Origin: Paracoccaceae bacterium
Lineage (GTDB): Bacteria; Pseudomonadota; Alphaproteobacteria; Rhodobacterales; Rhodobacteraceae
DNA: 8,883 nt
Reading direction: 5' to 3'
NCBI GenBank assembly: GCA_011525185.1
Contig: WTIQ01000046.1
Coordinates: 6,403-15,285 of the forward strand
Every line of letters starts with the position of its first letter. The stretch's first letter is position 1. The notes under the pieces were generated by a model. That model searched no databases, was not told where the DNA came from, and saw only the letters and a program-made list of their open reading frames with translations. The translations under genes and the position numbers were made by a program. Of the stretch, positions 1 to 6,621 are shown in pieces.

Positions 1-504
1 GATTTCTTTGAACATTGTGTCGCCTCTGGTGTATTGACATCTTATGATCCGAATGTGCGGGCTGCGTTGGTAAAGGATCGGTCAGGTTATCTAGAGCGGG
101 TGTTTCGGCTTATGCGGACCTGCTCGATTTTGAAACTCAGCGATGAAGACTTAGCCTATATTTTTCCCAACGATGAGATTGACACTGCATTTCAGAACAT
201 TCTTGACCAGACATCAGCGGCTTTGGTTGTTTTGACCCTAGGCCATAAGGGGTGCAAGGTTGTGGGCAAGGGCTTTGAGTTTTCTGTGGAGGCAGACAAA
301 GCCACTCCATTGATAGATACCGTGGGGGCTGGAGATACATTTATGGGCGCCCTTCTTGGAGAGGTAATCTCCCGTGGTTTTACAACATGGGAAAAACTCG
401 AAGGTATAAATGAGGAAACCGCGCGCGCTATGGCATCGCACGCATCTTTTTGTGCTGCCCGCAATTGTGAAAGCTCTGGCTGTAATCCCCCCTATAAATC
501 ATAA
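1..504 (+). CDS. PfkB-family carbohydrate kinase, probable fructokinase (C-terminal part, 5' end outside window)
   Basis: The reading frame is open from base 1, so the gene begins upstream of the window. The TTG at 34 is an internal Leu before the TSYDPNVR segment and not a start. About 167 residues remain. The PfkB family signature 2, DTVGAGDTF, lies in the second half, and its Asp at codon 334-336 is the expected catalytic base that activates the sugar hydroxyl. Upstream are the substrate/nucleotide-region motifs KLSDEDL and VVLTLGHKG. The protein ends with an ARNCESSGCNPP-type tail, which I associate with proteobacterial fructokinases. Expected reaction: ATP-dependent phosphorylation of fructose (or a related sugar) in the cytoplasm. 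Family is certain; fructose as substrate is inference, and ribokinase-like or KDG-kinase-like specificity cannot be excluded without the N-terminus. The following gene starts 83 bases downstream on the same strand; I see no strong terminator between them. Confidence 0.88.
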   Translation, partial: DFFEHCVASGVLTSYDPNVRAALVKDRSGYLERVFRLMRTCSILKLSDEDLAYIFPNDEIDTAFQNILDQTSAALVVLTLGHKGCKVVGKGFEFSVEADKATPLIDTVGAGDTFMGALLGEVISRGFTTWEKLEGINEETARAMASHASFCAARNCESSGCNPPYKS

Positions 505-574
505 TAAACTCTTGCAGAAAGAATTAAGAAAAATTTTAGCTTAATCCGCCTATTTTTGCAAAATGACTGCTGCA

Positions 575-590
575 AAGAGGTGGCTCCTTG
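575..590 (+). promoter_or_regulatory. Shine-Dalgarno and TTG start of the histidine kinase
   Basis: AAGAGG at 575-580 sits seven bases before a TTG at 588. No in-frame ATG or GTG with a ribosome site lies nearby; the ATG at 563 is in another frame. The TTG is therefore the best start. The SD overlaps the right arm of a small inverted repeat, TTTGCA (555-560) / TGCAAA (571-576), so a short hairpin could partly hide it. Confidence 0.6.
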
Positions 591-2383
591 ACCGACCTGG
601 AACAATTATTTCAAGAGCGTCGCGCGCGTCTGACAGCTGAAAGAATGCTCGCGATGCGCGATGCAGAGCTTTCTTCGGCGACGCAAAACTTTAGCTCACG
701 GGCTCAAAAACTCTGTGAGGAGGTGGATGAAACACGTGCTGAAATTTCAAGTGTGATCCATGAAAACAAGAAAGTGCGCTCAGATCTCGATGATGCAACA
801 GCAAAAATCAAGGTTTTTGAGCGGCGATTATGGCACAGTATTGATACGATACGTGATGGTTTTGCTGTTTTTGATGCTGATAGCCGAATGGTTTTTGCCA
901 ACAAGGCCTATCTCTCAATTTTTGATGGATTAGAGGAAATAAAACCTGGCGTAAGCTATGAGCGTCTTGCTCAGCTTCTCTTAGAAGAAGGGATCGTCAA
1001 TATTGAGGATCTTACTCCCAAAAATTGGTATCATACATTTTTGGAACGTTGGAATTCGGAAAACCCCGAGCCCAAAATCATTCGTCTTTGGAATGACCAG
1101 TATGTAAAGCTTATCGATCGAAAAAGCGATGGGGGCGATGTCGTATCTTTGGGGCTAAATATTACAAGTACGATACAGGATCAGCTCGAATTAAAAAGAG
1201 CCCTAGAGACAGCAGAGGCGGCAAATCGGGCGAAATCTGTCTTTTTAGCAAATATGAGCCATGAAATTCGAACGCCTTTGAACGGTGTTATTGGCATGGC
1301 TGATATTTTGTTAGAGTCAAAATTAGACAGCGACCAACATCTTTATACAAAGACGATCAAAAGTTCTGGTGAAACGCTGCTTTATTTTATGAACGATCTG
1401 CTTGAGTTTGCAAAAATCGAGGTGGGTCAAATCCAAATCATTCCAAGACCGTTCAATCTAAAGGCAGAGATTGAAGACGTTTTGCTCATGCTTAAGGCCA
1501 AAGGGTATGACGAAATAATTTCGTTGAGCTTCATTATCCTCAGGACCTACCAGAGCATTTCGAAGGTGATAAATTTCGAATTAAACAGATATTCACCAAT
1601 ATAGTCGGTAACGCGCTCAAGTTTACCAAGCAGGGGTCCGTCGTCATTGACATAAAAGGAAAGGTCACATCGGATAACCGCAGATGTCTGATATGCTCGG
1701 TGAATGATACCAGAATAGGTATTCCCTCCCAAAAGCTAAATGATATTTTCAAAGAATTTGTGCGTGTTGATCAAGATAATGCGCATAATGTTGAGGGAAC
1801 TGGCTTGGGGCTGGCCATCGCTAAAAAGCTCATCTCTCGGATGGGAGGCGATTTAGAGGTGGTATCTGAAGAAAATGTAGGATCAACGTTTAAATTTAAC
1901 CTGCTCCTAGAGAATTCTAAAGTCCTAGAGCTGCCTGAAAACAAAACGAATACACCTTTGTTAGATGCCTCACGTACAGTCAATAACAATAAGAGATACA
2001 AAGTGCTTCTCGCAGAAGACAATAAAACAAATCAGTTGGTCTTTACGAGCACTCTAAAAAAGTACCCGTTTGATATCTCTGTCGTTGGAGATGGTGTTGA
2101 AGCGCTCGCATTGTATGAAAAGAGCGGCGCCGACATCATTTTCACCGACATTTCCATGCCTCATATGGATGGATTGGAATTGGTAAAGGAAATTCGCGCG
2201 CTCGAGCAAGACAAAGCTGTCTCTGTTCCCATTGTAGTACTCAGCGCCGTGAACGATCCAAAATTATTTGAAGATGCAAAACCACTAAACATAGACCACT
2301 ATATGACAAAACCCCTGCAAAAAGCGGAGCTGCTTTCAGTGATTGACAAGCTCTTGAGTGCGACTGACAGTCGTGCGTCTTGA
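588..2383 (+). pseudogene. Hybrid sensor histidine kinase (PAS-HisKA-HATPase-receiver), frameshifted
   Basis: Read across a one-base shift, this is a single kinase of about 598 residues. The first frame (588-1604) gives a coiled coil (residues 1-85), a PAS-like sensor domain (about 82-192) and a HisKA helix with the H-box ANMSHEIRTPLNG, phospho-acceptor His225 at codon 1260-1262. The sense then passes near 1530-1532 into the frame that ends at 2383. That frame carries the N-box (NIVGNALKF, about 1592-1620), G1 region, F/G2 boxes (EGTGLGLAIAKKL) and a receiver domain with acid pair Glu-Asp (2015-2020), phospho-acceptor Asp (2147-2149), Ser in the usual Thr/Ser position and Lys (2309-2311). The 3' frame has no usable start: its only candidate, GTG 1700, lacks a ribosome site and falls inside the ATPase domain. 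The G1 box reads DTRIGIP where DTGIGIP is expected (Arg codon 1712-1714). No membrane helix is visible, so it would be a cytosolic sensor. If intact it would phosphorylate its own receiver; target unknown. Confidence 0.85.
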
Positions 2384-2423
2384 TCACTAAATTTTCGCAG
2401 CATGAGAGTAAAATCGATAGTTT

Positions 2424-2448
2424 AACGGGTGCCCGAACCCTTCGTTTT
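2424..2448 (+). terminator. Weak candidate hairpin terminator after the histidine kinase
   Basis: GGGT (2427-2430) can pair with ACCC (2437-2440) around a six-base loop. AAC (2424-2426) could extend the stem to GTT (2444-2446) across a three-base bulge, and the run TTCGTTTT follows on the plus strand. It lies 41 bases after the kinase stop in a convergent spacer, where a terminator is expected. The stem is short and the T-run broken, so this is only a candidate. Confidence 0.22.
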
Positions 2449-2562
2449 GCCCTGTAACGGTCTCTGAAATTCTTGATATATTGAAACTGCTGTCAACACG
2501 TGTCTATTGATGTGTTTCTAAAAACTGGCCTATCGCGTTAATTATGCATTGTCTCATTCAGT

Positions 2563-4149
2563 TTAGCCGAGCTGCTCCCGTAAGATTGACCCTGTAATGG
2601 CAATCATAAGGTAAATACCGCTCATAATCAAAAATACGATAAGTGTGTCTTCAAAAACCCAAGGATAACTTGCGTCTTGGGCGACAACGGGCACGACTGA
2701 TAGTTCGAGGAACAAAGAATGAGCGGAGGCCTCCGCGCGTTTTGCGCGTACTTCCTCAAGAGAGGTTTGAAACATGGCATCGCGCGCTGCGAGATCTTGC
2801 TGGGCCATTTGAATGCGCGCCAAGAGCTGGGCCAATGTCATGCCGCTCGCTAGGGCCGCCATCATTTCGGCTTCTTTATCCTGTTTCTGAACCTTAAGGC
2901 GCGCTATGTCGCTGCGCACGCCTGAAACCCGAGATTGATTGGGCCGCAAATTGTCTAGTAATGAGTCAAGCTCGATCTCTTTTTCTAGTATTTGTTGTTC
3001 TAAGCCTGTGATCTGAGTGCGTAGGCTTGTTGCAAATGCCTCTGGATCGAGCATTGTCGAACTTTGCAACTCAACGAGGGCCTCTTGGGCTTTTGTACGC
3101 TCCATTTCAGCCTCTTCAAGGGATATCAAAGCATCAGCAACTTGATTTTCTTTGGAGCGCTGCGACAGGCTATCAACCTTTTCCTCACCATATTGAATAA
3201 GTGCTTCGGAAAATTTAACGCCTGTCGTTGGATCAGAGGCAATCACCTCCATTCGCACGATGCCTTCGGTCGGATCAAAGCCAATTTTGAGACGTTTTTT
3301 GTAGACTTTATATGCCTGTTCGTTTGTTGCATCTGGATCTAATCGGTGCAAAGGGTCTATATTTTCAGAAATGAAGTGCTCTTTAAAGCCGACGTCTTGA
3401 TCCAGTCGGACCATAGCTTCTTTTGAGGTTAAAAACTCTTGTGCTGCAATTGAGTCAGTGGTCGTGGAAAATCCGGTTCCCGCCAGCATTCCGCCCAAGC
3501 CACCACCACCGCCGCCGACGCCACCAGACTTGATGATCTGAAAGGCTGACTCGGTTGAGTACATGGGTGTTGCAACGTAGGCATAGTAATACCCAGCAAC
3601 AAAAGTCGGCAATAAAATGAACGCAAACACACGAAGTGTTAACATCAGCGTATTGCGCCGGCGCCGCCGCGTTAAGTCTCTTTGAATTACTGAGATTTCT
3701 CTGGCGCGTCTTTCTGCGGGCGACATCTCCGCAGATTCGCTACCAACTTGTTCTACGGGCAGTTGGGCGGTTGCAACTTTCTGGGGGAGGGCGATTTTTT
3801 CCGATTTATCCGCTGTCACCAAGTCCAGTAGATTATTTTTCTGGAAAGGATCAATGCCCCTATCCCTGAGTACCTTGACGGCTTCGTAATCAGATGAAAA
3901 TGGAAGCCCTTCTTTCTCTGCAACGCGTTTTGCTATACGCAATTGACGTCCATTCAACCCCTCTTTACGAATGCTCTCTGTGGCGGGGTCTTCGAACTGT
4001 GATTGCTGGCGCAAGGGTTGTGCTTGTATCGGTTGCTCTTGCTGAGACCCGCCAGGTGGTACGGTACCTTCAGGCGTTTGCACCTGTGGCCGAGCCTCAC
4101 CAGAGGGCTTGCGAATGCGAAAACGTTCAGCTTTGGGTTTCGTAGTCAT
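2563..4149 (-). CDS. kpsE: Capsule polysaccharide export inner-membrane protein, KpsE/CtrB/BexC-like polysaccharide co-polymerase
   Basis: The 528-residue protein has the KpsE-type layout. It has a cytoplasmic N-terminus, a first membrane helix (about 167-190) preceded by five Arg (161-165), and a large periplasmic part with a Gly-rich stretch (209-220) and a long coiled-coil hairpin (about 330-480). A second helix (about 501-522) follows a YPWVFED segment, and the cytoplasmic tail is short. In this family the protein bridges the ABC capsule exporter in the inner membrane to the outer-membrane polysaccharide channel. There is no Walker-type tyrosine kinase domain, which excludes the Wzc/ExoP type. 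KpsE proteins are usually near 370-400 residues; the extra length here is the N-terminal 160 residues. Those start Pro/Gln-rich (20-55), then have a charged helical part with GRQLRIAKRVAEKEG (67-81) and DPFQKNNLL. The start ATG (4149) lies within the end of the upstream ATPase gene (23-base overlap), with GAAGAGG about 12 bases upstream, suggesting translational coupling. The symbol denotes family, not proven orthology. Confidence 0.85.
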   Translation of the reverse strand: MTTKPKAERFRIRKPSGEARPQVQTPEGTVPPGGSQQEQPIQAQPLRQQSQFEDPATESIRKEGLNGRQLRIAKRVAEKEGLPFSSDYEAVKVLRDRGIDPFQKNNLLDLVTADKSEKIALPQKVATAQLPVEQVGSESAEMSPAERRAREISVIQRDLTRRRRRNTLMLTLRVFAFILLPTFVAGYYYAYVATPMYSTESAFQIIKSGGVGGGGGGLGGMLAGTGFSTTTDSIAAQEFLTSKEAMVRLDQDVGFKEHFISENIDPLHRLDPDATNEQAYKVYKKRLKIGFDPTEGIVRMEVIASDPTTGVKFSEALIQYGEEKVDSLSQRSKENQVADALISLEEAEMERTKAQEALVELQSSTMLDPEAFATSLRTQITGLEQQILEKEIELDSLLDNLRPNQSRVSGVRSDIARLKVQKQDKEAEMMAALASGMTLAQLLARIQMAQQDLAARDAMFQTSLEEVRAKRAEASAHSLFLELSVVPVVAQDASYPWVFEDTLIVFLIMSGIYLMIAITGSILREQLG

Positions 4150-4786
4150 AAAGCTGCTTAGCCTCTTCTAGCGTCTCAAACATATGCAATTGCCCATCCA
4201 TCAACACTGCAGCCTTTTTGGCAAACTTTTCAAGTACATCAGGTTGGAGGGAAACTATCACTACGGTTGTTGATTTAAGTCTTTCAGCAAGGATATCGCC
4301 CGCTTTTTTATTGAATTCGACGTCTTGGCTTGCGGGCATGCCTTCGTCGATAAGATACATATCAAAATCTAACGCAAGTAACAGGGAAAACGTAAATCTT
4401 GATCTCATCCCAGATGAATAGGTTGCCAGAGGTTGCTCAAAATATTCTTCCAATCCGCAAACCCAGCGGCAATAGGCTTCAACATAGTCTGGATCTAGAA
4501 CGTATAGTTTTGCAATATATCGGCAATTCTCGCGTGCTGTATGTTTGGGGACAACGCCGCCCATAAAGCCCAAAGGGAAAGAGATACTGCCTTCGCGTAT
4601 AATGTGGTCCTCGTCTGCTTTTTCAAAGCCCGCCATCATATTAACGAGTGTTGTTTTACCTGTCCCATTGGGTGCTAAGATGCCTAACGAAGTGCCAAGC
4701 TCGACGCGGAAGGAGACGCGATCAAGAATAATCTTGCGCTGCGTACCCGTCCAAAACGATTTACTGACATTGACGAACTCTAACAT
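4127..4786 (-). CDS. kpsT: ABC transporter ATP-binding protein, KpsT/CtrD/BexA-like capsule polysaccharide exporter
   Basis: The 219-residue cytosolic ATPase has the short length typical of KpsT proteins. Motifs in order are a Walker A-like APNGTGKT (38-45), the family-typical SFPLGFMGG (69-77), the signature YSSGMRSR (123-130) and Walker B MYLIDE with Glu148. In the family it powers export of lipid-linked capsular polysaccharide through a KpsM permease. Two positions are unusual. The first Gly of Walker A is Ala38 (codon 4675-4673). The switch-loop residue, His in most ABC ATPases (VSH in KpsT), is Leu180 (codon 4249-4247, CTC; a single base from CAC). Ala38 may be a clade trait; Leu180 could slow or abolish hydrolysis. 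The gene overlaps the downstream kpsE-like gene by 23 bases. Its own ribosome site is weak (TTGGA about six bases before the ATG). A promoter is predicted in the spacer upstream. No permease gene lies on either side within view. Confidence 0.87.
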   Translation of the reverse strand: MLEFVNVSKSFWTGTQRKIILDRVSFRVELGTSLGILAPNGTGKTTLVNMMAGFEKADEDHIIREGSISFPLGFMGGVVPKHTARENCRYIAKLYVLDPDYVEAYCRWVCGLEEYFEQPLATYSSGMRSRFTFSLLLALDFDMYLIDEGMPASQDVEFNKKAGDILAERLKSTTVVIVSLQPDVLEKFAKKAAVLMDGQLHMFETLEEAKQLYDYETQS

Positions 4787-4850
4787 TCACATTCCAAGGT
4801 GTATCTACCGTGCACATAGCAGAGGTGCCGTTAATTCTGTCTTATCGGCG

Positions 4851-4884
4851 AAAAATAGGGCGAATTTATGACAGAATTATCGCC
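4851..4884 (-). terminator. Low-confidence terminator of the antiporter operon
   Basis: On the minus strand GGCGATAATT (4884-4875) can pair with AATTCGCC (4866-4859) as an eight-base-pair stem with a two-base bulge and a short loop, followed by CTATTTTT (4858-4851). It lies 43 bases past the stop of the 564-aa antiporter subunit. It overlaps the predicted promoter of the capsule genes, so at most one reading may be functional; the bulge weakens the case. Confidence 0.28.
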
Positions 4885-4893
4885 ATTTTTCAA
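4865..4893 (-). promoter_or_regulatory. Predicted sigma70-like promoter of the capsule export genes
   Basis: On the minus strand TTGAAA (4893-4888, five of six bases of TTGACA) is followed by exactly 17 bases and then CATAAA (4870-4865, four of six of TATAAT). It is in the only spacer in front of the ATPase gene, giving a leader of roughly 70 bases. Its spacer and start region overlap the ACAGAAT inverted repeat described separately. This is a prediction from consensus only. Confidence 0.45.
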
Positions 4894-4926
4894 CAGATCA
4901 CACAGAATACTGCACCGTGCTCACGT

Positions 4927-6621
4927 CTAAATGTAGCCAACTATGAGGGCCAAAGCCAGAAGGATAACGATCCAAAGCGCCATTATGCCGAGCGGACGCC
5001 CTGCGGAAATTCCACCCTCGGGCCCGAGGGTCCGTTCCAGCCACGTGAGGCTATCCTTTGTGAGGGAGGTTAACGCGCTTTCAAAAGAGCGGAGCAGCTC
5101 TCCCAATCCACGGCCAAGGCTGAGCATGATAGAGGGCGCCGCCTTGCGATAGGTCCAATCTGTATCCAAATTCACCGAGCGAATTTCAGGCGGATGCAGA
5201 CCTGACTTCATAAGCACGACAAAGGCCAAGAGCGCAAAACACAAAAGCTGCATCTGCCCAACGACATGATTTGGAGTATAGGGCTTATAGTCGACCTCAT
5301 ATGGTAGCAGCGCGTATAGAGGATCAGGAAATACTCCAATTGCAATGCACAAAAATGCGGTAAGGCCCATCGCCAAGAGCATATGAAATGGAGCCTCTTT
5401 TGGGCGCTTTCCGCTGTCATGGCCAAAAAATGTGAAATACGGGATTTTGATCCCAGAGTGGGATAAAACACCCGCAGAGGCAAACACAAGCACAGCCCAA
5501 ATAAGCACCATATGCTTTTTGGCTGAGGCGTCTATAATCAATGACTTTGTCACAAACCCTGAAAACAGAGGAAAGGCAGAAATTGATGCAGCCCCTATAA
5601 GACAGAAAAACGCGGTCATCGGCATGGTTCTACACAAGCCGCCAAGCTCGGAGGCCTTGCTTGTCCCCGTGCGAAAGAGGACGGCGCCGACGCTCATAAA
5701 CAAGAGAGCTTTATATAGGATATGCGCAAACGCGTGAGAGGCCGTGCCATTCAAGGCCATCTCGGTGCCAATCCCAACCCCAACAACCATAAAACCAAGC
5801 TGGTTGTTCAAACTATAGGCCAGAACCCGGCGAAGATCATTTTCAATCTCAGCAAAGAAGATTGGAAAGAGAGTCATAATCGCCCCGATGTAAATCAGTA
5901 TTTCTGTCCCTGCAAACCCACGTGCGAGTGCATAAACGGCAAGTTTCGTTGTAAAGGCTGAAAGTATCACAGTGCCAGTCACAGTCGCGGCTGGGTAGCT
6001 ATCCTGTAACCAGTTATGCAGCAAAGGAAAGGCGCATTTCATTCCAAATGACAGGAAAATAAGCCAAGTTCCAAGGGAGTTTAGCGTCATAAGGTCAAAG
6101 GCTATCGAACCTGTTTCGCGCCACAACATAGCGGCTCCTGCCAAGAGGATCACGCCCGACATGATTTGTATAATCAGATAGCGTAAACCTGTGTGATACG
6201 CACCAATCGTGCCACGTGCCCAAATCAAAAAGACCGAGGCAATTGCAGTGCCTTCCCAATAGAAAAAGAGGGTGATGAGGTCCCCTGCAAACACGGCACC
6301 AAGGGCCGATCCTGAATAAAACAAAGCCGCCAGCTGCTGCACTTTGTCCCTAACATGCCAAGCGTAAAGGTTCCCAAGGAAAGCAGCGATACAAAATATG
6401 AGGGCAAATACCCGAGAGAGTTTATCCACGCGCATCATTTCAAGGGTTTGCCCCATGAGCTCAATTTCCGCAAAAGTGCCTGCGGGTAACTGATAAACCT
6501 GCCAGCCTGCAATTATTGGGATGAACAAGGATATTGCTGCACCAGAAGAGCCTTTGGGCAAGGCTGCAATAAGCAGGGCGCCTGCAAAAAATAAAAAGGA
6601 GATCGGCATCATATCAATCAT
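4927..6621 (-). CDS. Mrp-like antiporter / NADH dehydrogenase NuoL-type proton-conducting membrane subunit (564 aa)
   Basis: This polytopic membrane protein belongs to the proton-conducting family shared by Mrp antiporters and complex I (PF00361 type). Expected ion-path residues are present: Glu123 in FYWEGTAIAS (TM5), Lys195 in SFGMKCAFPLLHNWL (TM7), Lys226 in AFTTKLAVYAL (TM8), His296/His300 and Lys304 in HAFAHILYKALLFMS (TM10) and Lys359 in SGFVTKSL (TM12). RRVLAYSLNNQLGF (264-277) matches the family's conserved loop/helix. The C-terminus is extended. After about residue 430 it has another helix, the motif EIRSVNLDTDWTYRK, an amphipathic stretch, the segment RTLGPEGG and a terminal helix. 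The start ATG (6621) overlaps the stop of the 116-aa gene by eight bases and has GGAG seven bases upstream. It is the last gene of the operon. Likely role: one ion-translocating module of a multi-subunit cation/proton antiporter in the inner membrane. The substrate ion cannot be read from sequence. Confidence 0.85.
   Translation of the reverse strand: MIDMMPISFLFFAGALLIAALPKGSSGAAISLFIPIIAGWQVYQLPAGTFAEIELMGQTLEMMRVDKLSRVFALIFCIAAFLGNLYAWHVRDKVQQLAALFYSGSALGAVFAGDLITLFFYWEGTAIASVFLIWARGTIGAYHTGLRYLIIQIMSGVILLAGAAMLWRETGSIAFDLMTLNSLGTWLIFLSFGMKCAFPLLHNWLQDSYPAATVTGTVILSAFTTKLAVYALARGFAGTEILIYIGAIMTLFPIFFAEIENDLRRVLAYSLNNQLGFMVVGVGIGTEMALNGTASHAFAHILYKALLFMSVGAVLFRTGTSKASELGGLCRTMPMTAFFCLIGAASISAFPLFSGFVTKSLIIDASAKKHMVLIWAVLVFASAGVLSHSGIKIPYFTFFGHDSGKRPKEAPFHMLLAMGLTAFLCIAIGVFPDPLYALLPYEVDYKPYTPNHVVGQMQLLCFALLAFVVLMKSGLHPPEIRSVNLDTDWTYRKAAPSIMLSLGRGLGELLRSFESALTSLTKDSLTWLERTLGPEGGISAGRPLGIMALWIVILLALALIVGYI

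Larger units (their letters stand above)
4832..4909. repeat. Inverted/direct repeat cluster with core ACAGAAT, candidate operator
   Basis: TAATTCTGTC (4832-4841) and GACAGAATTA (4870-4879) form a perfect 10-bp inverted repeat separated by 28 bases. A third copy of the core, ACAGAAT (4902-4908), lies in the same orientation as the second, 31 bases further on (about three helical turns). The middle copy falls inside the spacer of the predicted promoter, the third just upstream of its -35 box, and the first about 20 bases after the expected transcription start. This arrangement suits a repressor or activator binding several half-sites. The regulator is unknown. Confidence 0.5.

Noticed and set aside
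34..504. TTG at 34 as the start of a short sugar kinase
   Set aside because: The frame is open to base 1 and the residues before it continue the family sequence; the gene simply starts outside the window.
1500..1540. Programmed -1 ribosomal frameshift in the histidine kinase
   Set aside because: No slippery X-XXY-YYZ heptamer with a following structure is apparent at the crossover, and the added G1-box lesion favours decay or sequencing error.
1700..2383. Independent response-regulator gene starting at GTG 1700
   Set aside because: That start lies inside the ATPase domain between the N and G2 boxes and has no ribosome site; the segment is the 3' part of the broken kinase.
2384..2562. Small RNA or small gene in the convergent spacer
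   Set aside because: Only a weak hairpin, the palindrome ACACGTGT (2496-2503) and AT-rich sequence are visible; no promoter-terminator pair or convincing coding frame.
3064..3342. Plus-strand 92-codon frame opposite the kpsE-like gene
   Set aside because: It is antisense to the coiled-coil coding region, and its hydrophobic look follows from reading that region in reverse.
3655..3672. GC-rich GCCGGCGCCGCCGCG stretch as a repeat element
   Set aside because: It encodes the poly-Arg run just before the first membrane helix of the KpsE-like protein, so coding explains it.
4832..4879. The 10-bp inverted repeat as a transcription terminator
   Set aside because: The loop would be 28 bases and no T-run follows either arm; an operator role fits better.
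5432..5961. Plus-strand reading frames opposite the 564-aa antiporter gene (also 8158-8529 and 7347-7577)
   Set aside because: They are shadows of well-supported minus-strand membrane proteins, lack recognisable motifs and have no ribosome sites of note.
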